Part shown: positions 8,736-17,838 of the stretch, in pieces
How the letters are laid out: each line of letters starts with the position of its first letter
How positions within the stretch are numbered: the stretch's first letter is position 1
Source: Candidatus Fusicatenibacter intestinigallinarum
GTDB taxonomy: Bacteria; Bacillota; Clostridia; Lachnospirales; Lachnospiraceae
Assembly: GCA_019119555.1 (NCBI GenBank)
Contig: DWWU01000010.1
Span: 1 to 59,050, forward strand
Direction: 5' to 3'
Length of the DNA stretch: 59,050 nucleotides
Position numbers and translations under genes: made by a program
The notes under the pieces: generated by a model
Told to the model about the DNA's origin: nothing
Databases searched by the model: none
The model's input: the letters and a program-made list of their open reading frames with translations, nothing else

Positions 8736-11030
8736 TCAACCTCTTGAACGTTCAATATCGATCACGCTCTCCACCTGACGTACTTTCTCGATCAGGGAAT
8801 TCAGCTCCTCATTGTTGTGAACGTCAAAGCTCATATCAATCGTTGCGGTTCCCTGCTTGCTGGTCCGGACGTTGATGGCCGCCAGATCGATCTTCCGCTC
8901 CGTAAAGATTTTCGAGATATCTACCAGCAGACCGGTACGGTTGTTGGCGTACACGTTGATCTCCACCGTGTAAAGCTGTCCGTCCTTGTCGTCATGCTCC
9001 CACTCCGCGTCAACCAGCCGCTGACGTTCGGATTCCGGAAGATTCAGGATATTAATACAGTCTGTGCGGTGAATGGTGACCCCGCGGCCCCTGGTAACGA
9101 AGCCGACGATTTCATCCCCCGGAATCGGGCTGCAGCACTTGGAAAAACGTACTGCCACGTCATGGATGCCCCGCACAACGATTCCGCCTTTGGATTTGCT
9201 GACCGGAAGTGCCTTCGTCCCGGCTGCAGCCTCCATGACCTGCTCGTCTGTGATTTCTTTTTTGTGTTCCTTCTCATAAGTCTCAACAAGCTTGTTGAGA
9301 ACCTGTCCCTCCTTCAGGCCGCCGTGCCCCACAGCTGCCAGAACGGAATCCCAGTCCCGGAATCCGTACTTGCGCATGACGGCTTCCTGATACTGATTTT
9401 TCATATAGATCCCAAGGTTTTTCCCTTTCAGCTTCGCATATGCGTTCAGCATTTCTTTTCCCTTGGAAATGTTGTCTTCCTTCAGCTCATGGCGGAACCA
9501 CTGGTTGATGCGGCCCTTCGCCTGAGCGCTCTTTGCAATCTTGAGCCAGTCGCGGCTCGGTCCTTTGGAATTCATGGAGGTGATGATTTCCACCCTGTCC
9601 CCATTGTGAAGCTCTGTCTCGATGGGAACAAGCTTTCCGTTGACTCTCGCCCCCACCATCTGGTTGCCCACTGCGCTGTGGATCGAATAAGCAAAGTCAA
9701 TCGCGCAGGAGCCGCTCGGCAGCGTCTTCACATCGCCCGCCGGCGTGAAGCAATATACGTTTTCGGAAAACAGATTCAGATCGCTTTTCAGCAGACTCAT
9801 GAACTCATGATTATCCGACATATCCTGCTGCCACTCCAGAATCTGGCGCAGCCAGCTGAGTTTTTCCTCCTCCTGTTCCGGCCCTGTCTTTTTGCCGTCG
9901 GAGGCTTCCTTATATTTCCAGTGCGCCGCAATTCCGTATTCGGCCGTGCGGTGCATTTCAAAGGTACGGATCTGAATTTCAAACGGCTGTCCGGAAGGCC
10001 CGATCAGCGTTGTGTGAAGGGACTGATACATATTTGCCTTCGGCATCGCGATGTAGTCCTTGAACCTTCCCGGTATCGGCGTGTACATCTCATGGATGAC
10101 TCCCAGCGCCGCATAACAGTCCTTGACGGTATCCACAATGATCCGCACCGCGAACAGATCGTAAATCTGGTCCAGCGTCTTATGCTGGTTGACCATCTTC
10201 TTGTAAATGCTGAAAAAATGTTTGATCCGTCCGCTGACTTCTCCTTTGATGCCGGAGGCTTCGATCTTCTTTTTCACATCGTCCACGATGCTGTCAACGA
10301 ATGCCTGGCGTTCCTCACGTTTCATGTTGACATTCTTTACAAGATCATAATAAGCTTCCGGCTCAAGATATTTTAAAGAAAGATCATCCAGCTCCACCTT
10401 GATCTTCGAAATACCCAGCCGCTGGGCGATGGGAGCGTAAATGTCCATCGTCTCCCGGGCTTTCTCCTTCTGTTTCTCCGGCGACCAGTATTTCGCGGTG
10501 CGCATATTGTGCAGCCGGTCCGCCAGCTTGACGAGAATGACCCGGATGTCCTTTGCCATTGCCAGGAACATCTTTCTCAGATTTTCCGCCTGTTCCTCAA
10601 CCTTGTCCTTGGAATAGTTCAGCCGTCCCAGCTTGGTGACTCCGTCCACGATCAGCGCCACCTCGGAACCGAATTCCTGTTCCAGCTCCTCCGTCGTCAT
10701 AATGGTGTCCTCCACCACATCATGGAGAAGTCCGGCGGCGATGCTCTCTTTGTCAAGCTCCAGATCCGCCAGAATAATCGCCACACACAGGGGATGTATG
10801 ATGTACGGCTCGCCGCTCTTTCGTTTCTGTCCCCGGTGCGCCTCGTCGGCTACCTTGTAAGCCTTTGCTATCATGGTCAGATCATCGGAAGGATGATACC
10901 GTTTCACGGCTTCCACCAGTGTCCGGTAAAGCTCGGCCGGACTTGTGAAATCCTCCATTTTCCGGACGCTGGCTTCCACCTGCGCCACGTTTTTCATCTT
11001 TTCCTCTACAACTTTTTTATCTTCTTCCAT
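8736..11030 (-). CDS. relA: Bifunctional (p)ppGpp synthetase/hydrolase
   Basis: A long Rel enzyme (764 residues) that makes and degrades (p)ppGpp in the stringent response. Domains in order: HD hydrolase (about 55-200, with HDVVEDT near 90), synthetase (about 240-360, with YQSLHTT near 325), TGS (about 405-465, VYCFTPAGDVKTLPSGS), helical and zinc-finger-like region (SKCCSPIPGDEIVGF near 650) and a C-terminal ACT domain (about 690-764). The intact HD motif argues for hydrolase activity. AGGAGA lies 8 nt upstream of the ATG. It is 17 nt downstream of apt and is probably read from the promoter at 11767-11795. Confidence 0.96.
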   Translation of the reverse strand: MEEDKKVVEEKMKNVAQVEASVRKMEDFTSPAELYRTLVEAVKRYHPSDDLTMIAKAYKVADEAHRGQKRKSGEPYIIHPLCVAIILADLELDKESIAAGLLHDVVEDTIMTTEELEQEFGSEVALIVDGVTKLGRLNYSKDKVEEQAENLRKMFLAMAKDIRVILVKLADRLHNMRTAKYWSPEKQKEKARETMDIYAPIAQRLGISKIKVELDDLSLKYLEPEAYYDLVKNVNMKREERQAFVDSIVDDVKKKIEASGIKGEVSGRIKHFFSIYKKMVNQHKTLDQIYDLFAVRIIVDTVKDCYAALGVIHEMYTPIPGRFKDYIAMPKANMYQSLHTTLIGPSGQPFEIQIRTFEMHRTAEYGIAAHWKYKEASDGKKTGPEQEEEKLSWLRQILEWQQDMSDNHEFMSLLKSDLNLFSENVYCFTPAGDVKTLPSGSCAIDFAYSIHSAVGNQMVGARVNGKLVPIETELHNGDRVEIITSMNSKGPSRDWLKIAKSAQAKGRINQWFRHELKEDNISKGKEMLNAYAKLKGKNLGIYMKNQYQEAVMRKYGFRDWDSVLAAVGHGGLKEGQVLNKLVETYEKEHKKEITDEQVMEAAAGTKALPVSKSKGGIVVRGIHDVAVRFSKCCSPIPGDEIVGFVTRGRGVTIHRTDCINILNLPESERQRLVDAEWEHDDKDGQLYTVEINVYANNRTGLLVDISKIFTERKIDLAAINVRTSKQGTATIDMSFDVHNNEELNSLIEKVRQVESVIDIERSRG

Positions 11031-11047
11031 ATGTATCTCCTACATTT

Positions 11048-11572
11048 TCATTTACCCTCGTAGCAGATAACAGATTTCACGTCATAATTTGCCAGCTTTT
11101 CTCTGCCCTTCAGTCCAGCGAGTTCCATCAGAAATACGATTCTTGTCACCTCTCCTCCCAGCTTTTCAATCATTCCTGCACAAGCCTGAATCGTTCCGCC
11201 TGTGGCGATCAGATCGTCCACCAGAACAACCTTCTGGCCTGGCCGGATCGCATCCTTGTGCATCTCCACCTCTGCGCTGCCGTATTCCAGCTCGTAACTG
11301 GCAGAGATCGTTTCACAGGGAAGCTTTCCCTTTTTCCGGATCGGCACGAACGCCTTGTGCAGATTGTAGGCGATCGGCATGCCAAAGATAAAGCCGCGGG
11401 ATTCTGTTCCGCAGATCACATCGCATTCCACTTCTTCCACCAGTTTCTGCATCTCATCGATGGAAAGCTTCAGTCCGTCCGGATCCTGAAGCACACTGGT
11501 CACATCACGGAAAATAATTCCCGGTTCCGGAAAGTCCGGAATGCTCCTCACATACTCTTCAATTTTTTTCAT
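11048..11572 (-). CDS. apt: Adenine phosphoribosyltransferase
   Basis: Salvages adenine to AMP using PRPP. The 174 residues begin IEEYVRSIPDFPEPGI, the standard APRT N-terminus, and carry GTESRGFIFG near 60 and the PRPP loop VVLVDDLIATGGT near 125. ATG 11572 is chosen because GGAGG sits about 8 nt upstream; the nine residues further upstream read through the ribosome binding site. First gene of the apt-relA operon. Confidence 0.95.
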   Translation of the reverse strand: MKKIEEYVRSIPDFPEPGIIFRDVTSVLQDPDGLKLSIDEMQKLVEEVECDVICGTESRGFIFGMPIAYNLHKAFVPIRKKGKLPCETISASYELEYGSAEVEMHKDAIRPGQKVVLVDDLIATGGTIQACAGMIEKLGGEVTRIVFLMELAGLKGREKLANYDVKSVICYEGK

Positions 11573-11638
11573 AATCTCTCTCCTCCACTTTCCCCACACC
11601 GGAACGCATGCTCCGCTCCCGGCATCCGTATTCTTCCG

Positions 11639-11694
11639 CCGGCGTCTGAAAGACCTGTCTGTTCCGCGAACAGGCCAGATGTTTCAGGCGCCGG
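11639..11694 (-). promoter_or_regulatory. Structured leader hairpin upstream of apt-relA
   Basis: Between the promoter and apt lies a 56-nt two-tier hairpin: outer arms CCGGCGCCTGAAA and TTTCAGACGCCGG (one mismatch), inner stem CTGTTC/GAACAG with loop GCG. There is no following U-run, so it is a structured leader rather than a plain terminator. It matches no riboswitch I recognise. Confidence 0.6.
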
Positions 11695-11766
11695 AGCCCT
11701 TCAGGCAGCCGGCCACGCCTGTTGAACTGATGTCCTCAGGCTACAAAACCCGACAATGTAACTTAT

Positions 11767-11795
11767 AGTATAGCATTATTCTACCTCAGAATCAA
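11767..11795 (-). promoter_or_regulatory. Promoter of apt-relA operon
   Basis: Reading leftward: TTGATT (11795-11790), 17-bp spacer, TATACT (11772-11767). This leaves a leader of about 190 nt before apt. Confidence 0.8.
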
Positions 11796-11822
11796 GGCGG
11801 CGTTTCATCGGTTCCGCCAGAG

Positions 11823-11856
11823 TTACAGTTCGGCCAGATCCGTGCATTCACTGCTC
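11823..11856 (-). repeat. Partial composite repeat after recJ
   Basis: TTACAGTTCGGCCAGATCC followed by GTGCATTCACTGC. This is a degenerate copy of the GTTAC-GTTCAGCC/TGTGCATTCACTGCA part of the composites at 20199 and 45526. It abuts the recJ stop codon. Confidence 0.6.
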
Positions 11857-13575
11857 TCAACAGTAATTCTGAATCGTGATCTGAAGATTTTCTCTTCCGT
11901 TCCATACGTTTACTGTGGGATAGTAGGTCACTGACAGCACCGGATGTTCTTCGGCAAACCTCGCAAACGATTCGGCGTCGCCGAAATACACGGCGTCCAT
12001 CCGGTAACCGCCAGGATCCTCCATCTGCAGTTTCGCCACATTTCTATTCTTCCCAAAAATTCTGCAGCTTAAAACCTTCAGACCCTTCTGGGCGAACAGC
12101 GGCTTCGTGTTTCCTTTTCCAAAAGGTTCCAGAAGCTGAATCTGGGAGATCAGGCGTTTCGTGATATAGGACACGGGCATCGGCACATCGATGGTCACTT
12201 TCTCCACGAAATCATCCTCTGTCAGCGTCGTCAGCCGGTTCAGCTTTTCCCGAAGCTCCGCCACCTGCTCCTCTCCCGCCATGGAAAGCCCCGCAGCCAT
12301 CGGATGACCGCCGAATTTCGTGAACAGCTCCCTGCATCTGCACAGCTCCTCATACATAGAATACGCCTCGATGGACCGTCCGGACCCTTTCACACCATCC
12401 TCGCTTTTCGTCAGCACAATAGCCGGCTTGTGGAAGTGCTCCCGCAGCCGGCCGGCGATGATTCCCGCCAGGCTCTCATGACACTCCGGGAGATACACGA
12501 CCAGCACTTTGTCTTTCTTCAGATCCGATTCCTCCACCATCCGGACCGCCTTCTCTTCTCCCTGGCGCGTCATCTCCTTCCGGCTCTCGTTGAGCGCCTT
12601 CAGGTCTCCCGCCAGCCGCGCCGCTTCTTCTCTGTTTTCCGCCAGAAGCAGAGCAAGAGACCTCTCCGCCGTATCCAGCCGGCCTGAGGCGTTCAGGCAC
12701 GGACCGATCACAAAACCGATATGGTAGGCGGATACCTGATCCGGTTCCAGTCCCTGTACCCGGATCAGCTCCTGAAGCCCGAGATTCCGGGTATGATGCA
12801 GGCGCTTCAGACCCTCCTTCACCAGAATCCGGTTCTCTCCCTGCAGATCCATCACATCGCCCACCGTCGCAATCGCGGCAAATTCCAGCCAGTCATAGAT
12901 CTCCCCGTCCGGATGGCCGAACCGTTTCAGCATCACCTGCAGAAGTTTCCACGCCACTGCGCCTCCGCACAGGCCCCGAAACGGATACCCGCAGTCTTTC
13001 TGTTTCGGGTTCACCACCGCGTCGGCTCCTGGCACACGAAATACCCGGGTGCCGTCCTCCAGATTCTCATAGGGAACCTCATGATGGTCTGTGACAACCA
13101 CAGTCATTCCCAGTTCCTTCGCCAGCCGGATCTGATCCAGCGCCGCAATTCCGTTGTCGCAGGTAAGAATCGTATCCGCTCCGTCTTCCTTCGCCTGCCG
13201 CACCAGATTTTCATTCAGTCCGTAGCCGTCGGCAATTCTGTCCGGAATCCGGATATCCGCCTTCGCTCCGAGTTTCCGCAGACCGGTCAGCAGAATATAG
13301 GCAGACATGATTCCGTCTATGTCGTAATCCCCGATGATCCGGATCTGTTTTCCCTCCCGGATCTTCTCTTCAAGGATCCCGGCCGCCTTTTCCATATCCT
13401 TCATCTGTGTCGGATCATGCAGATCCTCCAGACCTCCCCAGAGGTACTCCCGGATCTGGCCGTCTCCCACAACATCCCTGTTCCGAATCAGCCGCGCAAT
13501 CACCGGATCAATCTGAAAACGCTCAGCAATTCCCTGAAAATCCGCCCTCTTCGCAGCCACAACCCAACGCTCCAT
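11857..13575 (-). CDS. recJ: Single-stranded-DNA-specific exonuclease RecJ
   Basis: A 5'-3' single-strand exonuclease used in recombination and mismatch repair. The 572 residues show DHH-family motif I (GDYDIDGIMSAY near 80), DNGIA near 140, the DHH triad (VVVTDHHEVP near 155), DHHA1 motifs (NASGRLDTAER near 305; KGSGRSI near 405) and a C-terminal OB-like part. This is the shorter RecJ form, without the extra C-terminal domain of B. subtilis RecJ. I choose ATG 13575 (MERWVVAAKRADF), which has AAGGAAGG 9 nt upstream; ATG 13584 lies directly against that site. Confidence 0.93.
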   Translation of the reverse strand: MERWVVAAKRADFQGIAERFQIDPVIARLIRNRDVVGDGQIREYLWGGLEDLHDPTQMKDMEKAAGILEEKIREGKQIRIIGDYDIDGIMSAYILLTGLRKLGAKADIRIPDRIADGYGLNENLVRQAKEDGADTILTCDNGIAALDQIRLAKELGMTVVVTDHHEVPYENLEDGTRVFRVPGADAVVNPKQKDCGYPFRGLCGGAVAWKLLQVMLKRFGHPDGEIYDWLEFAAIATVGDVMDLQGENRILVKEGLKRLHHTRNLGLQELIRVQGLEPDQVSAYHIGFVIGPCLNASGRLDTAERSLALLLAENREEAARLAGDLKALNESRKEMTRQGEEKAVRMVEESDLKKDKVLVVYLPECHESLAGIIAGRLREHFHKPAIVLTKSEDGVKGSGRSIEAYSMYEELCRCRELFTKFGGHPMAAGLSMAGEEQVAELREKLNRLTTLTEDDFVEKVTIDVPMPVSYITKRLISQIQLLEPFGKGNTKPLFAQKGLKVLSCRIFGKNRNVAKLQMEDPGGYRMDAVYFGDAESFARFAEEHPVLSVTYYPTVNVWNGRENLQITIQNYC

Positions 13576-13616
13576 CGCTCGCATCCTTCCTTCTGTCTTT
13601 TTTCATCTTTCATGAA

Positions 13617-13663
13617 CAAAAACAGGAAAGCACCCGTCCTCCCGGCAGGCAGTTTCCTGTTTT
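13617..13663 (-). terminator. Intrinsic terminator of the scfAB-secDF operon
   Basis: Reading leftward, AAAACAGGAAACTGCC pairs with a GGTGCTTTCCTGTTTTTGT arm, ending in a T-run. It lies about 55 nt after the secDF stop and just upstream of recJ. Confidence 0.72.
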
Positions 13664-13718
13664 CTGTTCCGGAGAAAAGCGAAACATACGTCACATGTTC
13701 CGTTTTCTCCCGGATCTG

Positions 13719-16070
13719 TCACTGTTTTCTTTTTTTCTTCTTTTTCTTCTTCTGCACTCCGGACGCCCCGCTGCCTGTCGCAGTTTCCCTGGTATCTGTT
13801 TTTTCTGCCTCAGGCGCAGCTTTCGCCGGAACATATTTGTTCTTTCCGAAATGTTTGAACAGATACCACATGGAACCGGTCAGGCATACGGAAGTATAGG
13901 TTCCGATGCCGATTCCGACCATCAGCGGCGCCGCAAAATCCCGGATAGAAGAAACTCCCACCAGGAACAGAATGAAAATCGTCACAAAGGTCGTCAGATT
14001 GCTGTAGATACTTCTGGTCAGCGTCTGCGTGACACTCTGATTTACCAGAACCTCCAGCGGTTCCTTCTTCATGATCGTCATATTCTCGCGGATACGGTCG
14101 AAGATAACGATCGTCGCATTGATGGAATAACCGAGTATGGTCAGCATACACGCAATAAATGTGTTTCCGACGGAGATCCGTGTGAACACATACACGCCGA
14201 ACACGATGATGATATCGTGTACCAGCGCAAGAATCGCACTGGACGCAAACCGGATATCCTTAAACCGGAACCAGATGTAGATCAGCATGCAGATAATCGA
14301 AATCACCACCGCCTTCATAGCGTTCCGGCTCATCTCACTGCTGATCGTCGCGGAAATATTCTGGAACGTAATCTTTGAACTGTCCACGCCGAAGTTCTCC
14401 TCCAGACTTGTGTACAGCTCCTCCCGCTCTTCCAGAGAAAGGGAACGGGTACGAATCACCACGTTTGTGCTGTCAACAACCGTTGTCATCTGAATATCCG
14501 AATCGTTGGTGACCTCCTGCACGACAGGGAACACTTCGCTGTCCAGTTCTTCAATCGTATACTCTTCATTGAACGGCACTGTCACGGAAGTACCGCCCAT
14601 AAATTCCATGCTGTAATTCAGCATGCTTCCCTGCGTCACATGGAAATAAACCATTCCCACCGGCACCGCCAGCAGCAGGACCGCTGAAATTGCAAAATAA
14701 ATTTTTCTGTGCTCGACAAAATGGATTACTTTTCTTGGCTTCTGCACGCCATACCATTTTGTTCCGCGGACTCCCACGCCGTACAGGCTGCTGACCAGCA
14801 CACGGGAAATCACCAGTGCGGTAAACATGGAGAGGACGATACCGAGCGCCAGAGTGATCGCAAATCCGCGGACGCTTCCGCTTCCGAGAATATACAGGAT
14901 TGCCGCGGCGATCAGCGTCGTAATATTTCCGTCAAAGATTGCGGTGAACGCTTTCTGGAATCCTTCGCGGATGGAGGTGCTGACGGTTTTTCCCAGAGCA
15001 AGCTCCTCCTTCATACGCGCATAGATGATAACGTTCGCGTCCACGGCCATTCCGATGGAAAGAATGATACCTGCAATGCCCGGAAGCGTCAGCGTAATGT
15101 CAAACGCATTCAGCGCGATCAGGATCAGTTCCACATAGAGCACGAGGGCCCATCCGGCCGCAGCACCCGGAACACGGTAGACACAGATCAGGAAGATAAT
15201 AATCACAAGCAGTCCCAGAGCACCTGCAAACACGCTTGTGCTGACCGCCTCAGATCCCAGCTGAGCGCCCACAACGCTGGAATCCAGCTCCGTCAGCTCC
15301 AGAGAAAGACCTCCGATCCGCAGCGTGGCCGCCAGGTTGGACGCTTCCTCCCAGTCCATCGATCCGGAAATCGAAGCGACTCCGTCGGTGATCGCATCGT
15401 TGACAGTGGGTACGCTGACAAATTCTCCATCGTAATAGATACCGATGGTTTCTCCTGCTTCCGCAGCCTTTTCCGTCGCCGCAGCAAATTTCTCGGCGCC
15501 TTCATCCGTCAGACGAAGCTGTACCGCCGCCGTGGTTGCCTGGGTAGTGGAATCCTGCTGATGAACTGCCTCTGCATTCTCCAGATCCTGACCGGTCAGC
15601 ACCACAGACCCGTCGTTCTGCAGATCCTCCAGCGTCTTATTGTTCAGCACATAGTTTCCCACCGTGGAATCATAGACATAGTTCTGATTTCCGTCCGCAT
15701 CCGTCTCCGCAATGAAATACAGGCTTCCCGGTTTTCCCAGTTCTGTCAGAATTTCATTGGCGTCGGTAGCGCCCGGTATATCGATGGTGATACGGTTGTC
15801 CCCCTGCTGATAGACCTGAGCCTCAGTACTGTACTGATAAGCACGCTGTTCCAGTTTGTATCTTGTATCGCTCATGTCTTCCGCAGAAGGATTCTCCTGC
15901 ACCGCCTGGTAGGTGATGCTGACACCGCCGGAAAGATCCAGACCAAGATTGATATTTTTCATGGCGCCTGTCCCTGTCGGACCCCATCCCCGGATCACCG
16001 TCCAGCCCAGCAGAGCCGTAAGGATAACGGCTGCAATGAGGACAGCGATGCTCTGTTTTTTCTTCATCAT
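13719..16070 (-). CDS. secDF: Protein translocase SecDF fusion
   Basis: A fused SecD-SecF (783 residues) that uses the proton gradient to pull preproteins through SecYEG. N-terminal membrane helix (about 8-27), LGLDLSGGVSI in the SecD motif, a large extracellular domain (about 30-260), six SecD helices, a second start helix near 445 (FAISAVLLLAVPVGMVYF), the SecF FMGGTSVTVPF motif near 475 and six SecF helices. The last 15 residues are a run of lysines coded by an A-rich homopolymer. The ATG at 16070 has AAGGAG about 10 nt upstream. It follows scfB by 24 nt. Confidence 0.95.
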   Translation of the reverse strand: MMKKKQSIAVLIAAVILTALLGWTVIRGWGPTGTGAMKNINLGLDLSGGVSITYQAVQENPSAEDMSDTRYKLEQRAYQYSTEAQVYQQGDNRITIDIPGATDANEILTELGKPGSLYFIAETDADGNQNYVYDSTVGNYVLNNKTLEDLQNDGSVVLTGQDLENAEAVHQQDSTTQATTAAVQLRLTDEGAEKFAAATEKAAEAGETIGIYYDGEFVSVPTVNDAITDGVASISGSMDWEEASNLAATLRIGGLSLELTELDSSVVGAQLGSEAVSTSVFAGALGLLVIIIFLICVYRVPGAAAGWALVLYVELILIALNAFDITLTLPGIAGIILSIGMAVDANVIIYARMKEELALGKTVSTSIREGFQKAFTAIFDGNITTLIAAAILYILGSGSVRGFAITLALGIVLSMFTALVISRVLVSSLYGVGVRGTKWYGVQKPRKVIHFVEHRKIYFAISAVLLLAVPVGMVYFHVTQGSMLNYSMEFMGGTSVTVPFNEEYTIEELDSEVFPVVQEVTNDSDIQMTTVVDSTNVVIRTRSLSLEEREELYTSLEENFGVDSSKITFQNISATISSEMSRNAMKAVVISIICMLIYIWFRFKDIRFASSAILALVHDIIIVFGVYVFTRISVGNTFIACMLTILGYSINATIVIFDRIRENMTIMKKEPLEVLVNQSVTQTLTRSIYSNLTTFVTIFILFLVGVSSIRDFAAPLMVGIGIGTYTSVCLTGSMWYLFKHFGKNKYVPAKAAPEAEKTDTRETATGSGASGVQKKKKKKKRKQ

Positions 16071-16094
16071 TGTTTTGTGTCTCCTTTTTTCTGC

Positions 16095-17456
16095 TTAATC
16101 TTCTTCCGCAAGAGCGGCTTTTATCATCAGGGCGCACTCAATCCTCTTCTGCTGCATCTTGCAGCCGATCTCGTATACGTCGTTGATTTTCCCGGTAAAA
16201 TTATAGGAGTTGGCTGCGCATCCGCCGCTGCAGTAAAAGCGCGCGAAGCAGTCGGAACATTCCTTTTTAGAATAGACGTTGCATTTTTTAAATTCTCCGG
16301 TCAGATCCGGGCGGACAATGCCGTCGTCCACATTGCCCAGCAGAAATTCCTCATTTCCGACAAACTGATGGCAGGGATAGAAATCCCCCCATGGGGTTAC
16401 CGCCAGATATTCCGTACCTGAACCGCATCCGGAAAGACGCTTGTACACACAGGGACCGCCGGTCAGGTCAATCATGAAATGGAAGAAATTAAATCCGCGT
16501 CCCTCCTTCTGACGTTTGATCATCTCACGCGCCAGAATATCGTACTGTTCAAAAATAACCGGGAGATCTTCCTCACGGATCGCATAATCCTCCGTCGGAG
16601 GCGCCACCACAGGCTCTACAGAGATCTGTTTGAATCCAAGATCCGCCAGATGGAGAACATCCGCGGCAAAATCCAGATTATAGTGAGTAAACGTTCCCCG
16701 GACGTAGTATTTGTCCTGATTCCTGCTCTCTGCAAATTTCTGGAATTTCGGCACGATCAGGTCATAGCTTCCGGCGCCTTTCCGGAACGGCCGCATGAAA
16801 TCATGCACTTCTTTCCGCCCGTCAATGCTCAGAACCACATTTCCCATCTCGTGGTTGCAGAATTCCATCACCTCGTCGTCCAGAAGTACGCCGTTGGTGG
16901 TCAGCGTAAAGCGGAAGTTCTTATTGTGAAGTTTCTCCTGTTCACGGCCATAGGCAACCAGATCCTTGACCACCTGCCAGTTCATCAGAGGCTCTCCTCC
17001 AAAGAAGTCCACCTCCAGATTCTTTCTTGCTCCTGAATTGGCGATCAGAAAATCAAGCGCTTTCTTTCCCACTTCAAAGGACATCAGCGCCCGGCGTCCA
17101 TGGTACTCTCCCTCCTCGGCGAAACAGTATCTGCAGGCAAGATTACAGTCATGGGCAATGTGCAGACACAGAGCCTTGACTACCGTGGGACGCTCCGCAA
17201 ACAGTTCGATGGCGTTTTCGTATACATCGTCGGTAAAAAGCATCCCCGCTTCTTCCAGCTCCCGGCATTCCAGGACAGCGTCATGAATGTCCTGCTCCGG
17301 AAAACGGTCTTTGAGCGCCTGTCGGATTTCCTCCTCCTGCTTTCCCTGATCCAGCAGCGGGAGTACTTCATAGGTAACATCGTCAACCACATGCACGGAG
17401 CCGCTGTTCACATCCAGCACCATATTGTAGCCGTTGTTTTTATATTGATGAATCAC
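16095..17456 (-). CDS. scfB: Thioether-forming SCIFF peptide maturase (radical SAM/SPASM)
   Basis: Radical-SAM enzyme that installs thioether cross-links in the six-cysteine peptide encoded just upstream, giving a ranthipeptide. From the N-terminus: a peptide-binding RRE-like region (about 1-85), the radical-SAM motif CNLACRYCF near 103 (CxxxCxxC), FFGGEPL near 157, and a SPASM/auxiliary-cluster region with cysteines in GCGSGTEY, YPCHQF, KCNVYSKKECSDC and FYCSGGC (about 335-430). I choose the GTG at 17456 because GAAAGGA sits 8 nt upstream and the protein then begins VIHQYKNNGYN, the conserved family start. A GTG at 17492 would add 12 residues. Confidence 0.95.
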   Translation of the reverse strand: MIHQYKNNGYNMVLDVNSGSVHVVDDVTYEVLPLLDQGKQEEEIRQALKDRFPEQDIHDAVLECRELEEAGMLFTDDVYENAIELFAERPTVVKALCLHIAHDCNLACRYCFAEEGEYHGRRALMSFEVGKKALDFLIANSGARKNLEVDFFGGEPLMNWQVVKDLVAYGREQEKLHNKNFRFTLTTNGVLLDDEVMEFCNHEMGNVVLSIDGRKEVHDFMRPFRKGAGSYDLIVPKFQKFAESRNQDKYYVRGTFTHYNLDFAADVLHLADLGFKQISVEPVVAPPTEDYAIREEDLPVIFEQYDILAREMIKRQKEGRGFNFFHFMIDLTGGPCVYKRLSGCGSGTEYLAVTPWGDFYPCHQFVGNEEFLLGNVDDGIVRPDLTGEFKKCNVYSKKECSDCFARFYCSGGCAANSYNFTGKINDVYEIGCKMQQKRIECALMIKAALAEED

Positions 17457-17537
17457 AGTTATGTTCCTTTCTCTTAATGTTTCTGTTGACACAAAGCAAA
17501 GAGCCTGATTTCTCAGACTCCTTCGTCAAAACCTGCG

Positions 17538-17604
17538 CCCGGCCTTCCGGGTGTGAGCGCATAAGAATGTTCCCAAAGCCGGGGAAACCGGCGTTCGGGA
17601 ACAT
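17538..17604 (-). promoter_or_regulatory. Tandem hairpins between scfA and scfB
   Basis: A long hairpin (17567-17604; arms ATGTTCCC and GGGAACAT with an inner GCCGG/CCGGC pair) lies 18 nt after the scfA stop, followed by a shorter CCCGG/CCGGG hairpin (about 17538-17551) with a short T-stretch. They could stabilise the scfA message or partly terminate transcription, giving more peptide than enzyme (inference). Confidence 0.55.
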
Positions 17605-17622
17605 CGTCCTGTCATCGCTCTT

Positions 17623-17766
17623 TTATTTTGTATGTTCGCAGCTCTGATTTCCTACTGTACAGGAAGTTTTGCATGCGGACTGGCAGGAAGTCTGGCACTC
17701 GCCGCATCCGCCTTTTTTCACTGTATTCTGTAAACTTTTTGTATTTAAAGTTTTGATGTGTTTCAT
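17623..17766 (-). CDS. scfA: SCIFF ranthipeptide precursor (six cysteines)
   Basis: A 47-residue precursor that starts MKHIKTLNTKSLQNTVKKGG, the leader conserved across Clostridia, followed by a core with six cysteines at 21, 24, 28, 32, 36 and 43 and intervening Ser/Thr/Gly. This is the SCIFF pattern (six cysteines in forty-five residues). Maturation by the adjacent ScfB should link Cys sulphurs to acceptor residues outside the alpha carbon. AAAGGAGG lies 8-9 nt upstream of the ATG and a sigma-A-type promoter sits 36 nt further. The final biological role of SCIFF products remains unknown in the literature I know. Confidence 0.96.
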   Translation of the reverse strand: MKHIKTLNTKSLQNTVKKGGCGECQTSCQSACKTSCTVGNQSCEHTK

Positions 17767-17801
17767 GACACACTCCTCCTTTGTGGTACTTGATTGTCGA
17801 T

Positions 17802-17830
17802 ATTATACCACATAGCTGTTCATTTTTAAA
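17802..17830 (-). promoter_or_regulatory. Promoter of the scfA-scfB-secDF operon
   Basis: Reading leftward: TTTAAA (17830-17825), 17-bp spacer, TATAAT (17807-17802). It starts directly after the TIGR04086-type gene, so scfA has its own promoter. Confidence 0.7.
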
Positions 17831-17838
17831 GTATTTTT

